A stretch of 64,000 bases of DNA from Seiridium cupressi (GCA_036674765.1 JARVKI010000132.1:1-64000), one strand, 5' to 3'. Shown: positions 1 through 12,515, counted from the stretch's first letter. Program-made: numbers and translations. Notes: generated by a model not told the origin, from the sequence alone.

Positions 1-117
1 CCCCTTTTTTTTTTAATTTTCCCTTCGGAATTTAATCTTTTTTAAAAATCTATAAATACAATTTTTTTAAACTACTTTTAAACAAAAACCCCCCCCCCCC
101 CCCCCCCCCCCCCCCTT
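1..117. repeat. Low-complexity AT-rich stretch ending in a poly-C run
   Basis: The first 90 bases are mostly T and A homopolymer runs, followed by an uninterrupted C run of roughly 25 bases at about 90-115. There is no TTAGGG or CCCTAA telomere repeat. This looks like a contig edge or a poorly resolved homopolymer rather than a functional element. Confidence 0.6.
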
Positions 118-130
118 CTTACAGTGCGTA

Positions 131-1867
131 TCAATCCGTTACACTGTTCTTTAATTCGTCGCAATACACTTGTCGTGGATGAAAGACCAAATAAGGTCCA
201 TCATGGTATGCTCCAAAGATGTCGTCAGTCTGATATTCGCCCTCTCTTCCTCTCCCATCAGTTCTCCCAGGAGCCCCCCCTCCAACCTTGCCCAGATCTC
301 CCGGCGCAGGCTCAAAGTCAAAATACTAGAGCGTTTTTGCCAGGGCTAAGCTTATCTCTTGGTAAGCCAGAGGCTTTCCGGCACAGGTCCGAGACCCGAC
401 CGAGAATGGCGTAAACGCCGCTCGCGCCTTATCCGCATCGTCGCCTAGCCACCGTTCAGGGCGAAAGACAAATGGGTCAGGAAAGTATTCTTCGTTATGG
501 TGAAGGCTGTAGATATTGACGCCGACCAAAGTGCCATGTGGTATGGTATGCCCATCTACTACCAGAGGACCCCGTCCATCTTCCCGAGAGCCCAACTCGC
601 GCCAAAGCGTAGTGCCAACTGGTGAAGCCATACGAAGTGATTCGTCTATACAACCGCGGAGGTATCGACAGCCTGCTAGGTCTGGTCCCCCACGAATCTC
701 GTCTGCAGACTTGAACGTGGTCCGGATCTCTGTAGCAAGTTACTTGTAACAGTCAGGGTTACGCGATAAATAAAAAAAGGCGCCCGCCATTGCAGTCGCA
801 GTCGTATCACCCCCTGTAATAGCACCGAGATTTTAGCGCGATGGGAGAAAGTGCGATCACAAGATTACGTGTACAAACCAGCTCCGGAGAAAGATACAGC
901 TTCGGGCCATAGCTCTCCACTTTGGACATCTTTCAGGTCAGTCTGGAGTTTGGGGGTAATGAAGGACAAAAGATCATGTTTCGCATCAACGGGCTGAGCA
1001 AGTCGGGTGGCGATCATCTTTTCCACCACGGCGAGGAGCCGCTTTCGAATGCTATTAGGAAGGTGGGAGGCAATCAGGTCAGGACGAAAGTTGATCAATG
1101 CCGGGAGTTGAAGAGACAGGTTGATGCGAAAATTGGTAAACACAATTGCTTTCTTGAGGAACCTATGTTCTTCTTCAGACTGGATTTTGAGGTCGTACCC
1201 AAAGCCTAGCTGCCCAATGGTATCGAGGCCGAGGTGGCGGCATGATGGTGTCGACAAAAGTACTAATCTGTTCAAGCAGAGTAGGCTCGAACTGTCGAAG
1301 TGAGTGGCCCGAAAGTGCTTGGCCCACAAGTCTTCGTTTTGCGCTGTATCTTCTTGTCTCTCGAGTTGAAGACATTGTATTGGCCAGGCCGTACCTCGGA
1401 GGCACGGTAGATGGAAGGCTTGACTACCCTCTCATTTTGGTATATATCTTCCTTGGTGAGCAAGGGATTCGAACATAGGGAAACTGAGCAACAAACCCTT
1501 CAATGCTGTAGGCGAATTGAAGAGCAGCCTATTGGGAGCATGTCGTACCACAGAGCCTTGACGATTGACTAGGGACACGCATTGAGTCACACAGTGCGCC
1601 GTACCGTATTGAAGATGACCACGGTAGGTTCGCAGGTGCAGTCGACGTAAGACAGCAAAATAACCACCATAGACATCTGATAGCTTGGCGAGCAATGACC
1701 CTGGGTATTTTCGAAGTGGGTGCAGGAGGAGGCGATAGCGGAAGAGGAACAGACCCTAGAATGAAGTTTAAAAAAACGTATGATCTCAATTGAATAGCAG
1801 ATGAGCCACTTACGTAGACAATGAAACCTGAAGCGACGGACTTCGCAAAGAAGGCGAACGTTGCCAT
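131..1867 (-). pseudogene. Cytochrome P450 pseudogene
   Basis: On the minus strand a fungal P450 can be followed from an N-terminal membrane anchor (ATG at 1867, MATFAFFAKSVASG) through the segment VVRHAPNRLLFNSPTALK, the I-helix motif GGDTTAT (about 800), and the haem loop FSVGSRTCAGK (about 360-400) to a C-terminal stop at 131-133. Plausible GT-AG introns occur near 1810, 1600, 1490 and 850. It cannot encode an enzyme as read. The frame changes near 1343, between DKKI and YSAKRR. A segment is lost with a frame change near 1245. In-frame stops lie at 740-742 (TAA) and 326-328 (TAG); after the latter the frame continues with recognisable P450 C-terminal sequence. Haem-loop residues are intact, so decay seems recent. 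Sequencing error could explain single sites but not all four. Confidence 0.85.
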
Positions 1868-3797
1868 TGTTGGTTTAGATGTTGGGGCAGCTGTTCTGGA
1901 AGATAGAAGTGTAGTGTGGGGTGAGAGTGGAGGTTGGATGTGGAGCGCTCTTCGATATTTACAATATTTATAGGTATGTACGGAACCTGCACTGTGGCCC
2001 ATGCAAGGGAGCGTGCGTGAGTACTAGCGGCCGTATATTTATATCGCCTTGGCGGATTTGATGGTTTCACTGGCACACTTGGCAGCAAGTCGCCCAGCCG
2101 GTAGGAGCTGATTTGCTTGAAATCTCGTGGGCTGTCCGGTACTGACTGAATCACTGTCGCCTTCGGCCCAGCAAGAAAGATTTGACTGACTTTGCAAGGT
2201 GCCATCGTCGCGCTAGGAGGGACAGAGCGGATTTGATAGATATCTGCACTGTAGTTTACATTACCTGCCCTAGAAGACATTTGATCAGCCAACTAAAATT
2301 ACTTCGTGCTATATGCTAAGACTACGTTTTCCATGTGAAAGCCTGCGGGAGCGCTCTAAGGGTTATGATTCGAGCATCTACCCAGCAGCGGTGACCAGCC
2401 GACACACCCAATAGCCTACCCTCCTTACCTGTCAGAGCCAGGACGAGCGTCTAAACAGCGTGTGATGGGGGGGCTTTGGCCAAATGTCCCCCTGGAACTC
2501 ATGGATGTTGGCTCTGGTATTCATCACTGCCAGCGTCTGGTTCACCTATCTCTGTCTGTGCTGAGACGTGATACGTCCGGAGGATACCATCGCGATCAGG
2601 GGCGGACCAGGTCACGTCTGGGTCTTGTACTTCGTCAGTCTTGGCAAACTCTCCTCGTCGATCTCCCGGTATTGGTTCTGGCCTGGAGCCTTTGGCTCCG
2701 TCCAATCTGTTTCCAGGCTTGATGACTGTTCAGTACCGCGACCGGATGATGCCCGTGACCAGATGCTTAAAACATATATTCAATCCCAATTATTTGATGA
2801 CCTTTGGTGTTGATGGAACGCAGGCCCCCATGAACATAGTGGTCATCTCCACGTGAGCCCAAAGAGCTACAGCAGAGGCATCGTAGGACGTATCGGTCGA
2901 GTAAAAGTATCGACTACTAGAGACAGCTCTAAAGATGGATACAATAAAACAGCTATCTAACGCACAGATTAGCCCAACCTCTGGTATTCAGGGATTTCAG
3001 AGCCGTGTACTTACAGTAGTCCCACTGCAAAGATAAGGGAGGTCGCAATCTTCTTTGCCAATGACATGTGCAGGCCCCATTAAACGGTTAACACATCGGA
3101 AATATAAACAATTCTACCTAATTTAAGGATGCAAGAGATATTAGCTTCGCCACAGATATCTTATCATAACTCACAAATGACTCGTAGGAGAACTAGGTTA
3201 GGTACGATTACTGCACTACAGTGTAAATCATTGCCATGTTGTCATGACCTGCTATTACAGTTTTGGCAGCCTATCAAATCCCAAAAAGGATAGCTCTTCA
3301 AGACGTTATTCCTTCCCCACGTTGTGAAAGCACCTTGGATAATAGGTAGACATATATTGCTGTATTACGCGCTCGTGTAATCAATTGGATCCAAACGATG
3401 GTTTTTAACCGATTTAGTCATACCTATATTTTACTGACAGTATTATATGCAATAGTAGACGACTATCATCCCAAACCAGTTATACTAAATAGTTGACGCA
3501 TGACCAGAACACGCTTATATCGGCTTCGGTCATCGGGTTAGAACAATGTCTCTAAGATGGTGGGGAAATATTCTCCGAAAAATCTTTGCATTCGACGGCG
3601 ATCTGCCGCAGCTGGGATTTATCCCACGAATAATTCGCAACAAAGGCTAAGTAGAACATGTTAAGTCATGCATATTGTGCGGGGATGTAAATATGAACCA
3701 GAGTGCTTTTATAGTCAATGCGTGGTAACCTTAGTTAATATCGACCCGCGAATGCAGTGTCCTCGTACCGCCCGTAATTCAGACAACCTAGTTAGCC
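1868..3797. other. Gene-free interval upstream of the P450 relic and the glycoside hydrolase
   Basis: About 1.9 kb, GC-moderate to 2.8 kb and AT-rich from 2.9 to 3.7 kb. Open frames around 2460-2860 exist on both strands, but none resembles a family I recognise. The AT-rich half shows no coding signal and probably includes the promoter of the gene starting at 3798. Confidence 0.5.
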
Positions 3798-5624
3798 ATG
3801 AAAATGGAGGCCAAGTATATCCTTGCAGTTTGCTTTACAGTAACGTCATTCTTCGGGGTCACAGCATCATGGCAGGCCCCGCCAGAGTATGGCATCCAGC
3901 CGACCCCAGACGGGCATTTCTTCCGAGACTTTGACGGCCAGCCTTTCTTTTGGCAGGCCGATACAGCCTGGCTGCTATTCCATCGCCTGAACTACAGTGA
4001 AGCAGAGGTATATTTCGACAATCGCGCAAGCAAAGGCTACAATGTGGTCCTCGCGACCGGCTTCACACAGATTGGGATTGATAGCTCCAATAGGAACGGA
4101 GACCTGACCTTCGTGAATGAGGATGTCACGCAGCCGAATGAGCCATATTGGGCCTACATAGACTCTATCATCGAGCTGGCTTGGAGTAAGGGTATTCGCG
4201 TTGCGCTGGTGCCTGCATGGGGTTATTATGTTCATTCAAGTGGTAAGAGTGCATAAGCATGATTTCGAGTATACTCGACTAATTCAACAAGACAACCAGG
4301 GTTCGGTGTTGAATATGTCGACCGCACGTATCTTTGGTGATTTTATTGGACGACGGTATTCATATCTTCCCAAGCTCTTGGTGGCTGATACGAACCCATG
4401 GTGGCAGAACAAAACGGCGGTAAAAGATGATTATGCGAATGGTGGCGTAACTCCCGAGTATGCTCATGTAGATTGGAGTAGCGTATATGATGAGCTAGCT
4501 GAAGGCATCGTGCAAGGGGAAATCGGTACGATCTCTGCTCAATCTAAACGATCCGATGTGGTATTTAGGAACTCTTCGAATTGGTCGCCGCTCATAACCA
4601 TTCATCCAACGAACCAGTGGTTCACCGGAGGGCCAATCGCTCTGGCGAGCGCATTCCTGGGTGATCGATCCTGGCTCACTTTTGATGCCAGTCAATCTGG
4701 ACACTCAGATTATGCTCCGAACCCGCCGATCCCGTGGTGGAACTGCCGTCGAGGCTGGGAAACAGTTGAGCTGATGTATGCTCAGGGAGAGACAACTGCA
4801 GGTACCAAGCGTCCGGCGCTCGACAATGAGCCGCACTACGAGAATCGTTACATCAACGGCAAAAGCATGAATGCCTACTGGAATGCAAGCGACATTCGTA
4901 TTGGCAGTTGGCAGACTGTAAGTTTTTGCATGTGCCTCGGCCGAAATTTATGGCTTATTAAGCTGCAGGTCTTGTCCGGGGCAGCTGGCGTCACATACGG
5001 GGCGGATAATGTTATGCAGATGTATATTCCCGAGCTCTATGATCCGGCTGGTAGTGGGCTAGCGTACGCAGTAAGCAATTCCCTGGAGATCCCATGCCCT
5101 TGATAGCCTGTCTGAGGTGTGACCGTTTCCGGGTTGGGCGTTTTCACTTAGAAACCAGAAACATGAGCTTCGACTCCCGACATTTTGCCAGGCACACTCC
5201 CAAGAAGGAACAGCTAACCACGGTGTTGTAGTGGTCCGAGGATATCAACCTACCAGGATCAAGCCAGGTCCAGTACGTTACAAAAGCCATCGTGGATCGC
5301 GGAGATGAAACCTTCTCCACCCGCACACCGGCACAGGACATAATCGTTGGAGATGCCGGGACAAACGATGAGAGAGTGACGGCAGCAAGAGATAGAAACG
5401 GATCCTGGATCCTGGTCTATACGCCGACTGGTCAAACATTCTCCATCGAGACTAAGAGCATCGGCGGCTGCGAAGTGGAAGCGAGCTGGCTTGACCCCAT
5501 AGTCGGAACGTACACAAAGTTTGAGTACGAGCAGTGCGACGAGAGTTCCACGACAAAACAATTCACTCCGCCGAGGGCGGATACGCACGTGGACTGGGCT
5601 CTTGTCCTTGAGAGGAAGCAATAG
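3798..5624 (+). CDS. Secreted apiosidase-like glycoside hydrolase (DUF4038 fold plus C-terminal beta domain)
   Basis: Four exons fit in frame: 3798-4242, 4292-4917, 4969-5070 and 5232-5624, giving about 521 residues. The N-terminus (MKMEAKYILAVCFTVTSFFG) is a signal peptide, so the protein is probably secreted. Residues from about 30 onward (DGHFFRDFDGQPFFWQADTA) match the opening of the apiosidase-like TIM-barrel family, with SGAAGVTYGADNVMQ near its end. The last exon (RVTAARDRNGSWILVYTPTG, then ASWLDPIVGTY) matches the beta-sandwich called a putative collagen-binding domain that follows the barrel in this family. Intron 1 needs the acceptor at 4291, since the later AG at 4299 breaks the frame. 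The likely role is removal of branched sugars such as apiose from plant cell-wall polysaccharide; the substrate is inferred from family membership only. Confidence 0.85.
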
Positions 5625-6892
5625 GCCCCCAACCTCGGCGCGTCTGGGGAAGTCAGTAGGCACGGGACATTCCCGAGAGCCTGGTTGAGGACGCCAAGAG
5701 AAGGACATTGGGGTTTCGCCCTGGAAATAGACTGCTCTAGACTACAAAGGCTTTGATAGTTGACGAATCGAGATGTTCGGTACGGCTGCTAAGAAACTCG
5801 ACCCCCACGCCAGTCTAAGCATTCCTACCGATTACGCTCATGCACGCCACATTATATCGGTGTTCTCCTGCAGCATGATATACACTATGCCAGATTATAG
5901 CTGGAAATGTGAGTAGGATTATTGCGAGCTCGCTCCAAGGTTGGCCCCCAAATCTGCTCACCTACGTGTAATTTGAGCCGCTCTCCCCTGCTGGTCAAGC
6001 CGTCGTCGGCGGGCAAGGGTGGAGTGATGTCACCGTTGTGTCGATATCAGCTTACCAAGCGCAACAAACAATGAACTGATGGGGGATAGACCTAGCGGTT
6101 TGAGACGCTTCCCATGACCTTCTTTTTTTCTCAAGTGGGGAGAGTTAGAAGAATGGCGGCCTTTGAATACCCAGTCCATCGGGTCAAGTCGGCTCTCTTT
6201 CCTACAGCGGGTGGGCTCGAAAATCACGAGAGTAGACAGGCGAAACGACCGTACGATAGTTCAGGGCAATCAATCTACCGCGCCTTTTTGCCGAAAGCCT
6301 GATCGCCAGAGGCCACAGTCGCCCAGATTGACCCCGTCCTGCAATCCACGACTTTTTAGCCCGTATTCTCCAGACCCATAGTCACTATGACAATCCGCCT
6401 TTCCCCCATCACACCCCGACCAACATGGCAGTTTTTATGAGGGGAGTGGGATGCCTGCCCCAGGAATAAGCCCACTTTGGTTGACAGGACTGTGTCGTGG
6501 TTGGCTGTCGGCGTCGCGTCTCGGGGATAAACGAGCTTGTCAGTGGGAACAAGCTAGTTTGGTCATGCCAAGACACCGAAGAAGGGCCCGACTCGTGGCG
6601 GGGGAGCCAGAGATTTAACGGGGGATTTTTGCGGGGATAGAGGCCAAGCCGGTCCCCATACTACGCCCATGTATGTCACGACGACAGGCATTGACCGCCC
6701 TATCGCGAGGCTCCGTCCTCGTCCGAATTGGGAGTAGATGGAATGGCCGGATGGCGAGAATTCGTCCTCTTCCATAAAGAGGCTGCTTCCCACCCTGTCT
6801 TTGGACACCTCCCGCCCAACCCTGTCTGTCACCAGTTTTCCTTGTTGTGAGAAGTCATCTCTTCAGTCAAGAGGCAGCTTCACACTTACAAG
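5625..6892. other. Intergenic region upstream of the MFS transporter gene
   Basis: About 1.27 kb between two genes in the same orientation. It should hold the 3' end of the hydrolase gene and the transporter promoter. I see no supported gene or repeat. Confidence 0.5.
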
Positions 6893-8742
6893 ATGGCGGA
6901 CGAGATTACCAAGGCTGGGCCTACCAATGGTCTAGGCGGCAAGGAGGATGTCGAGACCCTCGAGCGGCAACCGTATGACAGAAGCCAGCAATTCGCAAAT
7001 GCTCGCGCCATGGATTCCCAGCACCGCGCACGGGTTGAGAAGTCGCTGAAGCGCAAGTTGGATGCACGCTGCGCGCTATGTAAGTGCTGAGAACAATTCA
7101 TATCCTTCCAAAACCCGTCAGCCAGCAGAAGATGTTGGTTCCATGTGTAAAGAAAAAAAAAAGAAAAAGGAAGAAGGGCTAATTTGTCCCCGGTATCTAG
7201 TCATTTTCCTCTACATCATGAATTATCTCGACCGCAACAATATTGCTGCGGCTCGTCTCAAGGGACTGCAGTCTGATCTGGGGCTTAATAACACGCAGTA
7301 CTCGACCTGCTTGTCAATTCTTTACGTGGGCTACATTCTCATGCAGGTGCCTTCCAACATCCTGATCAACCGGATATCGCGTCCATCAATATACATTGGA
7401 TGCGCTATGTTGGTTTGGGGTGTTGTTTCAACTCTCTCTGGAATCACCACCAACTTTACGGGAATGGTCCTCACGCGGTTCTTCCTGGGCTTCATTGAGG
7501 CTGCGTTCTTGCCCGGAGCTCTGATGATCTTATCGAAATGGTACACCCGACGCGAGCTGACGACGAGAAACGCTATTCTTTTCTGTGGCAACCTCATCTC
7601 GAACGCTTTCTCTGCGCTCATTGGTGCTGGTGTGCTGTCGAATATGCAAGGCGTCCTCGGCCATGCCGCTTGGCGATGGCTGTTCTGGATTGAGGGAGCC
7701 ATCACCATGGCTTTTGCCATCTCGTCAGCATTCATTCTGCCGGATTTACCTCACAACTCGCGTGGCTTTACCGCCGAGGAACTCGAGGTTGCCCAACTCC
7801 GCATGCTGGAAGACGTTGGTGAGGCAGACGAGGACTCGGCTGATCAGGGAGTCTTCGCTGGCTTCAACATGGCCATCAAGGACGTCAAGATCTATGTTAT
7901 GAGCATTACTTTCACCGCTTACGTCGTTGGACTGTCTTTCAATGCCTTCTTCGTAAGTTGTATCCTGTCTGGGCTTTATGCAAACATGACTGACACAAAA
8001 ATGTCGCAGCCCACGCTCACTGGCACGCTCGGCTTCGACTACGTTCCAACACTGCTCATGTCCGCTCCTCCGTGGGTGTTTTCCTGCATCATGTCTTTGA
8101 TCAATGCCTGGCACGCTGATCGTACCGGAGAGAAGGTTAGTGTGCAATTGTTCCACCTCTAATGCAACTGAACACTAACACTCGATACAGTTCTGGCACA
8201 TCGTTGGCCCCATCTGTGTTGGTCTCGTCGGTTTCATTATCAGCATGTCGACACTCAACACCGCCGCCAGATACGTCGCCCTGTTCCTGCAAGCTAGCTC
8301 TTATGCAGGATTCATCGTCTTCTACTCCTGGATTTCCTCGACGTTCCCCCGTCCGCCAGCCAAGCGAGCTGTCGCTATTGCGTTCATCAACGCTTTCTCG
8401 CAGCTCGGAAATGTTGCTGGATCGTATGTCTGGAATCTCAGTGACAACGGCTATAGAAAGTCTTATGGCATCGTGCTTTCGAGTGAGTACTTCCTGTTGG
8501 AAAGAATTCTTTCACGCGTGAGCTCGTTCACCAACTAACCTTGCTTTCTAGTGTTTGGCGTGACTATTCTGGGATGCTTCATGATCCGCATGATGTTGAT
8601 AAGACTCAACAAGCAGCTCGAACAAGGCGAGACTGCCTGGGAGACTCAGCCAGATATTGCTCAGCATACTGCTGAGATGGAGAATATGGACAGCCCCGAG
8701 GAGGCGCACAAGATGGTTAAGGGATTTAGATACTTGGTCTAG
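6893..8742 (+). CDS. MFS transporter, anion:cation symporter (Dal5/allantoate permease-like) family
   Basis: Five exons: 6893-7079, 7201-7952, 8010-8135, 8191-8482 and 8552-8742, about 515 residues, all junctions in frame. After a hydrophilic N-tail of about 62 residues, the first membrane segment carries FIFLYIMNYLDRNNIAAARL, the hallmark of the fungal ACS family, followed by GLNNTQYSTCLSILYVGYIL and the loop LSKWYTRRELTTRNA. Twelve membrane segments are expected, six before and six after a central hydrophilic loop around residue 285 (FTAEELEVAQLRMLEDVGEA). Relatives carry small organic anions such as allantoate, nicotinate or other vitamins into the cell across the plasma membrane. The substrate cannot be read from sequence. 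It lies between a secreted hydrolase and an arylsulfotransferase-like gene, all on the plus strand. Confidence 0.9.
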
Positions 8743-8993
8743 ACGGGCTGTGGGCCGAGGTCGACATCTGCATATCCAGCACAAAAAATTCCTCGGCTGC
8801 CGCGCTACAGGGATTGAATTGGCCAACTACTTAGTATAAGCAACTCGGACGCTAACCAGTTGCGGATTGGGACAATCGCGCAATCACAAGGATGTATGAG
8901 CTCAGTACGATATTCACGAAGCTATGAACAATGTTAATGGACAATTCAAATATGTGCAAGTGGGCATTTCCCCCCTCCCCCCCCAAGACCAAT

Positions 8994-10651
8994 ATGGCCA
9001 ATACTACAATGATGCACACATTGAAGTGGAACGACATTATCGCTGGACTGGCACTCCTTCATGTTTGCGGCGCAAACAGAACTTACAGAAGCCGCCCAGA
9101 CCTTGCACCACCTCATCTCAATATCACCATAGCAGCATCGTCTCAAGTTGAGCAGGGTTGCCTCTTCGTCGCACCCTATAGTGGCAATGTGAATGGTACT
9201 CCTCAGTCCGGCCCATACATTGTAGACAACTCGGGCGACCTCGTCTGGTCTGGATATGGCTATTTTGGCCCCACGACGGCCAACTTCCAACCGGCAAGGT
9301 GGAATGGACAACATGTGCTTTTCGGTTACGAGGGCACTCTGAACCCGTTGAAAGGGCACGGACATGGCCATCACAAGATCGTCGATCAACACTACCAGAC
9401 TATTCGTGAAGTGAGGTCTGCAGGCCATTACTTGTCTGATATGCACGAATTCAATGTGAATGAGAAGACTGTGCTCGTTGGGAGCTACACGCCGCGCGAG
9501 ATTGACTTGTTGCCGTATGGAGGCGATGAGGACCAGACTTGGATAATCGAGTATATATTGCAAGGTAGGCATGTCGTGTACTCAAGTGTTTGACTTCCCT
9601 GCTAAATCTTTGAAGAGCTCGATATTGGCACTGGGGAGATTCTCTTTGAATGGCACAGCCTCGACCACACGTCGCCCCAAGGTATGAAGATGCAATTCCA
9701 ATATGCTTCACATCCGTCGCTTACACCGTATCAGAGTCTACACTCCCACTAGGATCGCAAGCAGGCTCAGGAGACAACAGCTCCACAGCATGGGACTATT
9801 TACACGTAAACTCAATCACCAAGGGTGAAGACGGTCACTATCTCATATCCGCTCGCTCTGCCTCTACCCTATACAAGCTCAACAGCACTGATGGCTCAGT
9901 CATCTGGCGCCTAGGAGGCAAGTCTTCAGATTTTGCACTGGGCCCAGGGGTCGAGTTCGCATTCCAGCATCACGCGCGCTACTTTTTCGGAGTACTAGAT
10001 ACAATCTCATTCTTCGACAACTCGGCAGGGGTAGGATCTGCGGGCAAGATCATCACGCTGGACTTTGACAAGTGGACCGCGACGCTGAAGCAGGGTTTCT
10101 ACCCACCTCATCCCATTTTTGCACTTTCGCAAGGATCTACTCAGATCCTGCCCAACGGCAACGCGCTCGTAAACTGGGGATCCGCAGACCAGATTACAGA
10201 GTTCAACAGCAAGGGCGATGTACTCTTTCATGCTTATCTCGAGAGTGGGATGCGGCAGCAATATACGCAAAACTATCGCGCTTTCCGGGGAAATTGGACG
10301 GGAATCTCGCCCGAGACTCCGGCTGTGGCAACTGAGCAGGGTGAGGACGGCAAGACGACGGTCTGGGTGAGTTGGAATGGAGATACGGCAACGGCTGTCT
10401 GGAGAATCTGGTGGAGCACAGCTCTGAACCTTAAGAGCCAGGACGTCCCTCGCCAAGGATTTGAAACGCGGTACGAAATATTAGAGGATGCTCAAGTCCA
10501 TAATGTATATGTTGAGGCACTTGATAAGGAAGGAAAAGTGCTTCGTAAATCGGAGAGCACGAGGGTGAGCTTGACACAATCAGATAGGATTACTTCTGGA
10601 GACACACCTTGGAGGATTGGTCAGAAGGTTTTGAACAGCTTTCAGATATGA
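8994..10651 (+). CDS. Arylsulfotransferase (ASST)-family protein, fungal type
   Basis: Three exons: 8994-9564, 9616-9681 and 9735-10651, about 517 residues. The ATG at 8994 starts a segment with a hydrophobic stretch (IIAGLALLHVCG), a likely signal sequence; an upstream in-frame ATG at 8931 would add 21 residues without improving it. Hallmarks of the fungal arylsulfotransferase family are present: GPYIVDNSGDLVWSG, a SDMHEFNV segment, FEWHSLDH, WDYLHVNSI, DGHYLISARSASTLYKLN, VIWRLGGKSSDF and FAFQHHARY. These form the beta-propeller core. Bacterial ASSTs move sulfate between phenols, but the activity and substrate of the fungal branch are not established, so only the family should be trusted. 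The gene ends about 210 bp before the truncated NLR-like relic. Confidence 0.85.
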
Positions 10652-10860
10652 CGGACGGTCTCAGTCTATACATGATACATTTGCATGTGTGTTGGGGTTT
10701 GTCACAACCCATGGTGGGAAGAGCCTGTGATTTCCATAGCAATACCAGGTGCGCGCAACAAGCCTCGCAGCAAGCAGAAGACTTAAAAATTGGTTGGCGA
10801 TCCCTAGAAAGGAGCGGTAATTTTGCGATAGTGCACTTCAACGATCATAAAAAGGTGTAG

Positions 10861-12281
10861 CAAGCTTCCAAATCCTCAAGTTTGAGGACTATGCATGGGA
10901 GATATATTACCTACCTGCATCGAACAGTGGCTGACTTCTTACGAACCCGTGAGATGACCAATTTTCTGGACGATGTAAGGGTATGGTTGTTTAGTTGTTG
11001 TTGCGCTAGGGAGCTAATTCTCCCTTTGCGCCCTCTACTCTTTCTTATATACAATACGCACGGACCATATGGTCTGTGCGGGGAAACCCCCGTCACGTGA
11101 CCGTGACAGACGAGAAGGTGGCCCCTGGGTTCGACCCCATCCTCACACTCTTGAACGCTCAACTTGCAATGGTCAAAACAAGTTTCACCCATGCCTCGTT
11201 CGAGGTAGTGGACCAGGCAATGGAATACGCGAAACTCGTCGAAGAGGACAAGGCAACGGGCGAGGGAGACTACTCTGTTCTCATCCAGAGTTTCGAAATC
11301 CTAACCACCATGGAGCAGGCCTACTTGAAAGTCTTAGGTAACTTCGACTTGATGGGGGCCCAAGCGAAAGAGGACTATTTCCGAGTCTTTATTCTGGAGA
11401 ACCACCTTATGGAGCATATCCGACTGAGATTGGAGGAATCCCGATGTCATTTTGATGGCTTGTAAGCACCTGCACTATGTATCGTCTTAGATGCAAAGCG
11501 TACCACAAAGAACTGGTCCAGGCTAATTCCATCTCTGGAGGCCCTTTTCGAACATGGACACGACCCCAACGAAGTGCGTGACTTAAGCTGGGATGCGCAT
11601 ACCCATACCCCGTGGGCGCATCTTTTCTCTAGTATCATAGTATCCAATTCTCTTGACTACAAGCAAGTCAATGTACGTTTGACAAATAGATACCCGTCCG
11701 CGCTCGTCAGCAGCCTAGTATCTACATTCCTGGGACACGGGGCGGACCGAAATGTTTGCACGCGTGAAGTGATGGACAACAGCACAGATCTTCCGTGTTT
11801 TCTCTACCCAACAGTCTGGTCGGATTTCATGCTTGTTGGACTAAACAGCCCGCTCAATAAGGTAGATCAAATGTCGTATCTGGTGGCTCTAGATGGACTT
11901 TTGGACGATAAGGCAGACTTGTCAGACTGGTGTGTGAAAGGAGTCACTTCGTTTGAGCACTCTAGATCTCAAGGGCCCTCTAATTTCCATGCGATATTTT
12001 GCCGATTACTCCGGTATGCGTATGACCTTGAGAGTGAAGGACCAGTGCGTAGGCACTTCATGGAGGAGATTACCATGCAATATCTGTTACGAGCACAGAA
12101 GCGAGACTGGTCGACAGCGACTATATGGTTCACCATTAGCTCGATATTTGAGCAAAAGAGTTTGGATAGGATCCGGCGGCATTGTGATGGCGAAAGATAT
12201 TATGCAGACCGGCAGTTCAAGAGATCCAGGGAAGGAAAATTGGGCGAAGAGAGGCGTGCGAAATCATTGAGACGAAGCTGA
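10861..12281 (+). pseudogene. C-terminal relic of a fungal NACHT/NLR-like protein
   Basis: The region opens abruptly with GRYITYLHRTVADFLRTRE, which matches the sequence just behind the NACHT ATPase and helical region in many fungal NLR-like proteins (YLHRTVxDFL). It then continues through VAPGFDPILTLLNAQLAMVK and SLEALFEHGHDPNE. A spliced frame can be built: 10882-10974, 11115-11461 and 11522-12281, about 399 residues from the first ATG. The open frame begins right after an in-frame TAG at 10858-10860. No P-loop, Walker B or sensing domain lies upstream, where the arylsulfotransferase gene ends at 10651. The N-terminal two thirds of the usual protein are therefore missing, so I read it as a truncated remnant. 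The remaining part has few defects and could still be expressed as a short protein. Confidence 0.6.
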
Positions 12282-12515
12282 TGAGCCAGTACTCAATTGT
12301 TGGCGCACAGAGTCAAACGTTATGGATGTCTTGGGGCTAGCTGGCATTTGAGAATTGCAAGGTTGTATCATGACAAGCTACTGGTTCGCCCTCCAACCGC
12401 CAGAGGCATCTAGCAGTGTTTTCGTGAGGGCATCAACATTCGTGTGAGGTGTGGAGGTGTCGGAAAGATTTCTATACATCACAATTCAAGCAGTCGCAGG
12501 CATATTACTATTCCC

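Noticed and set aside
1461..1480. TTCGAA-containing string resembling a tRNA T-loop
   Set aside because: The flanking bases do not pair, and it lies within a P450 intron whose borders fit the gene model.
2460..2860. Open frames on both strands in the interval right of the first P450
   Set aside because: Competing frames of similar length, no family resemblance and no plausible splice structure.
4299..4300. Alternative splice acceptor for intron 1 of the apiosidase-like gene
   Set aside because: It shifts the frame and meets a stop within about 15 codons; the acceptor ending at 4291 restores the conserved sequence.
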